Below the pieces are notes generated by a model that worked only from the letters and a program-made list of their open reading frames with translations, made no database searches and was not told the DNA's origin. A stretch of 64,000 bases of DNA from contig NZ_CP134772.1 of NCBI RefSeq assembly GCF_031882575.1, forward strand, positions 3,057,001 to 3,121,000, read 5' to 3'. Shown piece by piece: positions 60,582-64,000 of this stretch; positions within the stretch are counted from its first letter, which is position 1, and each line of letters starts with the position of its first letter. The stretch is from Pseudomonas sp. VD-NE ins. Its GTDB lineage: Bacteria; Pseudomonadota; Gammaproteobacteria; Pseudomonadales; Pseudomonadaceae. The position numbers and the translations under genes were made by a program.

Positions 60582-62987
60582 TTACGGCAGGGCGTAAGCC
60601 ATCACGTAGTCGCCACGATCGGTCGACTGACGCGCGCCACCGGCGGTGATGACGATGTATTGCTTGCCGGTTTTCGGCGAAACATAGGTCATCGGGCCGC
60701 CCTGGCTGCCGACTGGCAGGCGTGCTTTCCAGACTTCTTCACCGTTGCCGCTGTTGAACGCGCGCAGGTAGAAGTCCTGAGTGCCGGCGATGAAGATCAA
60801 ACCACCTTGGGTCGACAGGGTGCCGCCGAGGGTTGGCAGACCGATCTTGATCGGCAGGTGCATGCGGATGCCCAGCGGACCGGTGTCTTCAACGGTGCCG
60901 ACCGGAACCTGCCAAGCGATTTTCTGGGTCTTCATGTCGATCGCGGTCAGCGTGCCGAACGGTGGTGCCTGGCAAGGAATGCCGGCTACCGACAGGAAGC
61001 GGTTTTTGTTCACCGCGTAAGGCGTGCCTTTCAGCGGTACGGCGCCCATACCCGTGTTCAGCGCTTCGCCACCGCCAGCGGCCTGGCCTTTGTTTTGCGA
61101 CGGAATCATCTGAATCCACAGACCCAGACGCATGTCGTTGACGAAGATAAAGCCGTGCACCGGGTCAGTGGAAATGCTGCCCCAGTTCATGCCGCCCAGC
61201 GAACCCGGGAAGCTCAGCGATTTGTCCATGCCCGGCGCGGTGTACAGGCCGTCGTAGCGCATGCCTTTGAAGTCGATGCGGCAGAGCAACTGATCGTACG
61301 GAGTGGCGCCCCACATGTCCGATTCGGTCAGGTGCTGAGCACCGATTTCTGGCATGCCCACCGATTTCGGCTGGGTAGGGGAGTACGGTTCGTTCGGGAT
61401 GTTCGCCGCTTTGACCGGGACCTCTTTAACGTCGGTCAGCGGTTTGCCGGTGGCGCGGTCGAGCACGTAGATCTGCCCGGCCTTGGTGCCGATGACCAGC
61501 GCCGGAATGCTTTTGCCGTCCTTGGTGAAGTCGATCAGGCTCGGCTGCATCGGCAGGTCGAAGTCCCAGAGATCGTTGTGCACGGTCTGGAATACCCAAC
61601 GCTCGTCACCGCTGGTGGCATCCAGCGCGAGAATCGAAGCACCGTAGGTGTGATCGAGTTTGCTGCGCTCGACACCATAGATGTCGGTCGACGAACTGCC
61701 CATCGGCAGGAACACGGTGTTGGTCGCCGGGTCATAGGACATCGGCGCCCAACTGTTCGGCGTGCTGCGCACATAAGTGCTGCCGTCGGCCGGTGCGTTT
61801 TTATCCTGCGGGTTGCCCGGGTCGAAGGCCCAACGCATGGCGCCGGTGATCACGTCGAAACCACGGATTACGCCACCGGGCATATCGGTTTGCACGTTGT
61901 CAGCTACGCGACCGCCAACCACGACGGTGGTGCCGGCCATCAACGGAGCGGAGGACAGCTGATAGTAGCTGTCTGGGACATTACCCAAACCAGCCTTCAG
62001 ATCAACCTGGCCGTTGTTGCCGAAACCCTGGCAGAACTCGCCGGTGTCCGCATCGACTGCGATCAGACGGGCATCAATGGTGTTGGTCAGCAGACGACGC
62101 TGGCAGTTGGCGGCCGGAGCAGGCTTGGCTTCGATGATTTTCGAATTGGCCGGCTGAGCGATAGCGGCGGTGGCGTCGAAATAAGCCATGCCACGGCAAC
62201 GCTGCCAGACTTTCGACTGGGCGTTGATCGCGTTCTTCCACAGCTCTTTACCGGTGTCGGCATCGAGGGCGATCAGGTTGTTGTGCGGGGTGCAGATGAA
62301 CACCTTGTTGCCAACCTGCAGCGGGGTCAGCTGGTCTTCAGCACCGTTGCCATCGCTCTCGGCGATGTCACCGGTGTGGTAGGTCCACGCCACTTTCAGC
62401 TTGTCGACGTTGTTGCGGTTGATCTGGTCCAGCGCAGCGAAACGGCTGCCACCTTCGGTATTACCGTAGTGGGCCCAGTCCTTTTGCGCTTTGTCCGGCT
62501 CGACCGGGGTCAGGCCCGGGCCGGTGCCGGTTGCGGCAACGGTCGGGTGAGCAACGAACATGTTGCCAGCCGCCACAACCACGCCGACCGCCAGCACCGC
62601 AGCCACGGCGTAAGCGCCGCGACCCGCAACACTGCCGTTGGCACGCTTGAGCAGCGGATAGACCAGCGCCACGACCAGACCGATCACGCTGAACATGAAC
62701 AGACGCGAGAACACCGGCCAGAACACCAGCCCGGCATCGCTCACCGCCCAGATCGCGGTGCCCACCAGGAACGCGGCGAACAGCCACGCACCGGCCAGCT
62801 TGAAGCGCGCGATCAGCAGACCGGAAACGGCCATGACCAAGCCACCCACCAGGAAGTACCACGAGCCTCCCAGGCTGACCAACTTCACGCCGCCCGCAGC
62901 CAGCGCCAAGCCGAGAAGGGCGATGACGACGCCCAGCCCGACCAGAATGAATTTTGATATGCCCGAGAGGCGTTGACTCTGCTTCAC
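60582..62987 (-). CDS. gcd: PQQ-dependent membrane glucose dehydrogenase Gcd (801 aa)
   Basis: This periplasmic-facing enzyme oxidises glucose to gluconate and passes electrons to ubiquinone. Five transmembrane helices occupy about residues 12-150 (FILVGLGVVIALLGLALAAG and following). The quinoprotein propeller follows, with DWAHYGNTEGGSRFAALDQI, tryptophan-docking repeats (DADTGKELWKN, DATSGDERWVF) and the C-terminal blade GNGEEVWKARLPVG. Length and order match Pseudomonas Gcd (about 803). The start is GTG 62987 (MKQSQRLSG). The adjacent OprB is the expected partner. The promoter region has a TATAAT box and a palindrome (see regulatory feature). Confidence 0.95.
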   Translation of the reverse strand: MKQSQRLSGISKFILVGLGVVIALLGLALAAGGVKLVSLGGSWYFLVGGLVMAVSGLLIARFKLAGAWLFAAFLVGTAIWAVSDAGLVFWPVFSRLFMFSVIGLVVALVYPLLKRANGSVAGRGAYAVAAVLAVGVVVAAGNMFVAHPTVAATGTGPGLTPVEPDKAQKDWAHYGNTEGGSRFAALDQINRNNVDKLKVAWTYHTGDIAESDGNGAEDQLTPLQVGNKVFICTPHNNLIALDADTGKELWKNAINAQSKVWQRCRGMAYFDATAAIAQPANSKIIEAKPAPAANCQRRLLTNTIDARLIAVDADTGEFCQGFGNNGQVDLKAGLGNVPDSYYQLSSAPLMAGTTVVVGGRVADNVQTDMPGGVIRGFDVITGAMRWAFDPGNPQDKNAPADGSTYVRSTPNSWAPMSYDPATNTVFLPMGSSSTDIYGVERSKLDHTYGASILALDATSGDERWVFQTVHNDLWDFDLPMQPSLIDFTKDGKSIPALVIGTKAGQIYVLDRATGKPLTDVKEVPVKAANIPNEPYSPTQPKSVGMPEIGAQHLTESDMWGATPYDQLLCRIDFKGMRYDGLYTAPGMDKSLSFPGSLGGMNWGSISTDPVHGFIFVNDMRLGLWIQMIPSQNKGQAAGGGEALNTGMGAVPLKGTPYAVNKNRFLSVAGIPCQAPPFGTLTAIDMKTQKIAWQVPVGTVEDTGPLGIRMHLPIKIGLPTLGGTLSTQGGLIFIAGTQDFYLRAFNSGNGEEVWKARLPVGSQGGPMTYVSPKTGKQYIVITAGGARQSTDRGDYVMAYALP

Positions 62988-63016
62988 GTTGAGTGTCCCG
63001 TTGAAATGAGGCGCGC

Positions 63017-63045
63017 ATTATATAATTAGGTAACTATCTAGTTAA
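63017..63045 (-). promoter_or_regulatory. Candidate gcd promoter with overlapping palindrome
   Basis: On the minus strand, TTAACT (63045-63040) and TATAAT (63022-63017) are spaced by 17 bases, ending about 30 bases before the gcd GTG. The palindrome TAACT-N4-AGTTA (63031-63044) lies over the -35/spacer. Outer ATTAG/CTAAT dyad arms (63025-63029 and 63050-63054) extend it. The gap 62988-63252 holds this and no gene. Confidence 0.55.
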
Positions 63046-63252
63046 ATCACTAATTCAGTAATAAAGCGTTGTTGGTTCTTTGATAACGCGCCTGAGCCGG
63101 AACTGGCGCGTTCAGCGGGTTTGGCAACGCTTTTGAGTGACTGCAAAAGACGCTGTTTTGCCAGGGATAATGGGGGTTATGACAGCTCCGCCATCATCTG
63201 CACTCCGCCAGCCATCAATGCTCAGTCGACCCACACAACCGCAAAACGCGCA

Positions 63253-64000
63253 TCAGCTGCCGCCAAACCAGTTGTAACCCTGGTCTTCCCAGTAACCCCC
63301 AGGGTAGGTATTAGTGACGAAAATCGATTGAATGTGTTTGGGGTTCTTGTAGCCAAGCTTGGTCGGCATGCGCAGCTTCATTGGAAAGCCATATTCACGC
63401 GGCAGGACGGCCCCGTCGTAGGTCAGCGTCAGCAGGGTTTGCGCATGCAGGGCCGTGGGCATGTCGATACTGGTGTAGTAATCGTCCGCACATTTGAACC
63501 CGACGTACCTGGCATCAGTGTCGGCACCGATGCGCGAGAGGAATTCACTGAAGCGCACACCGCCCCAGCGCCCGATGGCGCTCCAGCCTTCGACGCAAAT
63601 GTGTCGGGTGATCTGATCGGTCTGGGCCATGGCACGCAATTGCTCAAGCGTCCAGCTGTGCTTGTCGGCGACCAGGCCGGAAACCTCCAGGCGGTAGCTG
63701 CCTGCATCGACGACCGGTGCTTCGTCAATGCCGTAAAAGGCATTGAAGGGAAACGGTCGCGTAATCATCGACTCCGGGTAGGTAGGGGCCATGGCGTTGG
63801 GATTGAACAGCCAGCCCTGAACCCTGTCATTGAAGCGCGACATCGACGACAGGGCCGTTTCAACGTCGTCGTTATCGGAAATGTTGCACCCCGACAGCAT
63901 GGCCACGCCGCCAAGGGTCAAACCGCGCAGCAGGAAGGCGCGTCGTGAGCGATCTTCGACCTTGAGCGAGATGATTGCTCGAGCCTCCTGCAAAATGGCC
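63253..64000 (-). CDS. Tat-exported molybdopterin-dependent oxidoreductase, MsrP/YedY-like (at least 246 aa; start uncertain or beyond window)
   Basis: A sulfite-oxidase-fold protein. A Tat-like signal (DRSRRAFLLRG with following hydrophobic LTLGGVAML) and lipobox-like LSGC are at the N-terminus. The Mo-ligating Cys is in TRHICVEGWSAIGRWGG, followed by MPTALHAQTLLTLTYDGAVL and PREYGFPMKLRMPTKLGYKN. It probably reduces oxidised methionine in envelope proteins or a related sulfoxide, with a membrane cytochrome partner expected just outside the window. The frame is open to the window edge. A TTG at 63993 is possible, GGAGG lies nearby, and no ATG is present upstream of the signal sequence, so the true start may lie outside. 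Confidence 0.85.
   Translation of the reverse strand, partial: AILQEARAIISLKVEDRSRRAFLLRGLTLGGVAMLSGCNISDNDDVETALSSMSRFNDRVQGWLFNPNAMAPTYPESMITRPFPFNAFYGIDEAPVVDAGSYRLEVSGLVADKHSWTLEQLRAMAQTDQITRHICVEGWSAIGRWGGVRFSEFLSRIGADTDARYVGFKCADDYYTSIDMPTALHAQTLLTLTYDGAVLPREYGFPMKLRMPTKLGYKNPKHIQSIFVTNTYPGGYWEDQGYNWFGGS

Noticed and set aside
60660..62957. A 765-residue plus-strand ORF opposite gcd, and similar long antisense frames opposite proP (38445-40076) and the amidase (29408-31069).
   Set aside because: Antisense long frames are expected with third-position GC bias. The products are Arg/His/Gln-rich, lack recognisable domains, and the sense genes are complete.

Overview
The window looks like a piece of a Pseudomonas chromosome, most likely from the P. 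fluorescens group. The evidence is high GC content with Pseudomonas-type codon use, and paired type-I-secreted family I.3 lipases next to an autotransporter. There is an OprB porin beside a PQQ glucose dehydrogenase, an fdnGHI-fdhE-selA-selB order that I recall from P. aeruginosa, and at least four families of short palindromic REP-like repeats typical of fluorescent pseudomonads. No phage, integrase, transposase, rRNA operon or CRISPR array is visible. This is mostly core chromosome with small accessory patches.

Layout. 1-4505: the end of an autotransporter gene, then two paralogous RTX lipases/polyurethanases (PueB- and PueA-like). 4745-5477: two small envelope proteins. 5651-9639: a bacterial FAN1-type VRR-NUC nuclease overlapping an XPD/DinG-type Fe-S helicase. 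9645-12178: a hybrid histidine kinase and a two-helix membrane protein. 12179-12604: repeats. 12605-16813: a small hypothetical protein, a Na+/H+ antiporter, an SDR dehydrogenase and a PatB/MalY-type C-S lyase. 17148-26205: a complete selenocysteine-dependent formate dehydrogenase island. Its catalytic subunit reads through an in-frame UGA at 17736, and it is followed by fdnH, fdnI, fdhE, selA, selB and the tRNA-Sec gene selC. 26274-27150: a tandem duplication involving a Pseudomonas-specific DUF6124-like gene, preceded by a highly structured leader (27221-27381).

27715-33581: an OprD-type porin, an amidase, a class III aminotransferase and a divergent TetR regulator. 33656-41313: an AI-2E-type permease, DUF2092/DUF502/DUF3313 envelope proteins, an F420-reductase-like oxidoreductase with a divergent LysR regulator, and a ProP-type osmolyte symporter. 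41476-45917: an OmpR/EnvZ-type pair, DUF2252 and a GlxA-type AraC regulator. 45950-47497: an apparently internally deleted sulfonate-binding protein beside an arylsulfotransferase-like gene. 47576-50816: gamma-glutamyl-polyamine catabolism (PuuB-like oxidase, XRE-cupin regulator, PuuA-like synthetase). 51003-57220: DUF2867, an HD-GYP response regulator and a 1462-residue hybrid kinase. 57358-59116: small orphan genes, the AlaE alanine exporter and a lysine-rich histone-like protein. 59179-64000: OprB, the glucose dehydrogenase Gcd and a Tat-exported molybdopterin oxidoreductase that reaches the window edge.

Cooperation. The formate island is self-contained apart from selD: it encodes the selenoenzyme, its maturation factor, the Sec-tRNA, its charging enzyme and its elongation factor. 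The nuclease and helicase share overlapping reading frames and probably act together in DNA crosslink or damage repair. The Puu cluster carries its own regulator and a perfect palindrome at the promoter. OprB and Gcd together form the periplasmic glucose oxidation route. I have no database access, so all family names are from recognition of motifs and general sequence character.
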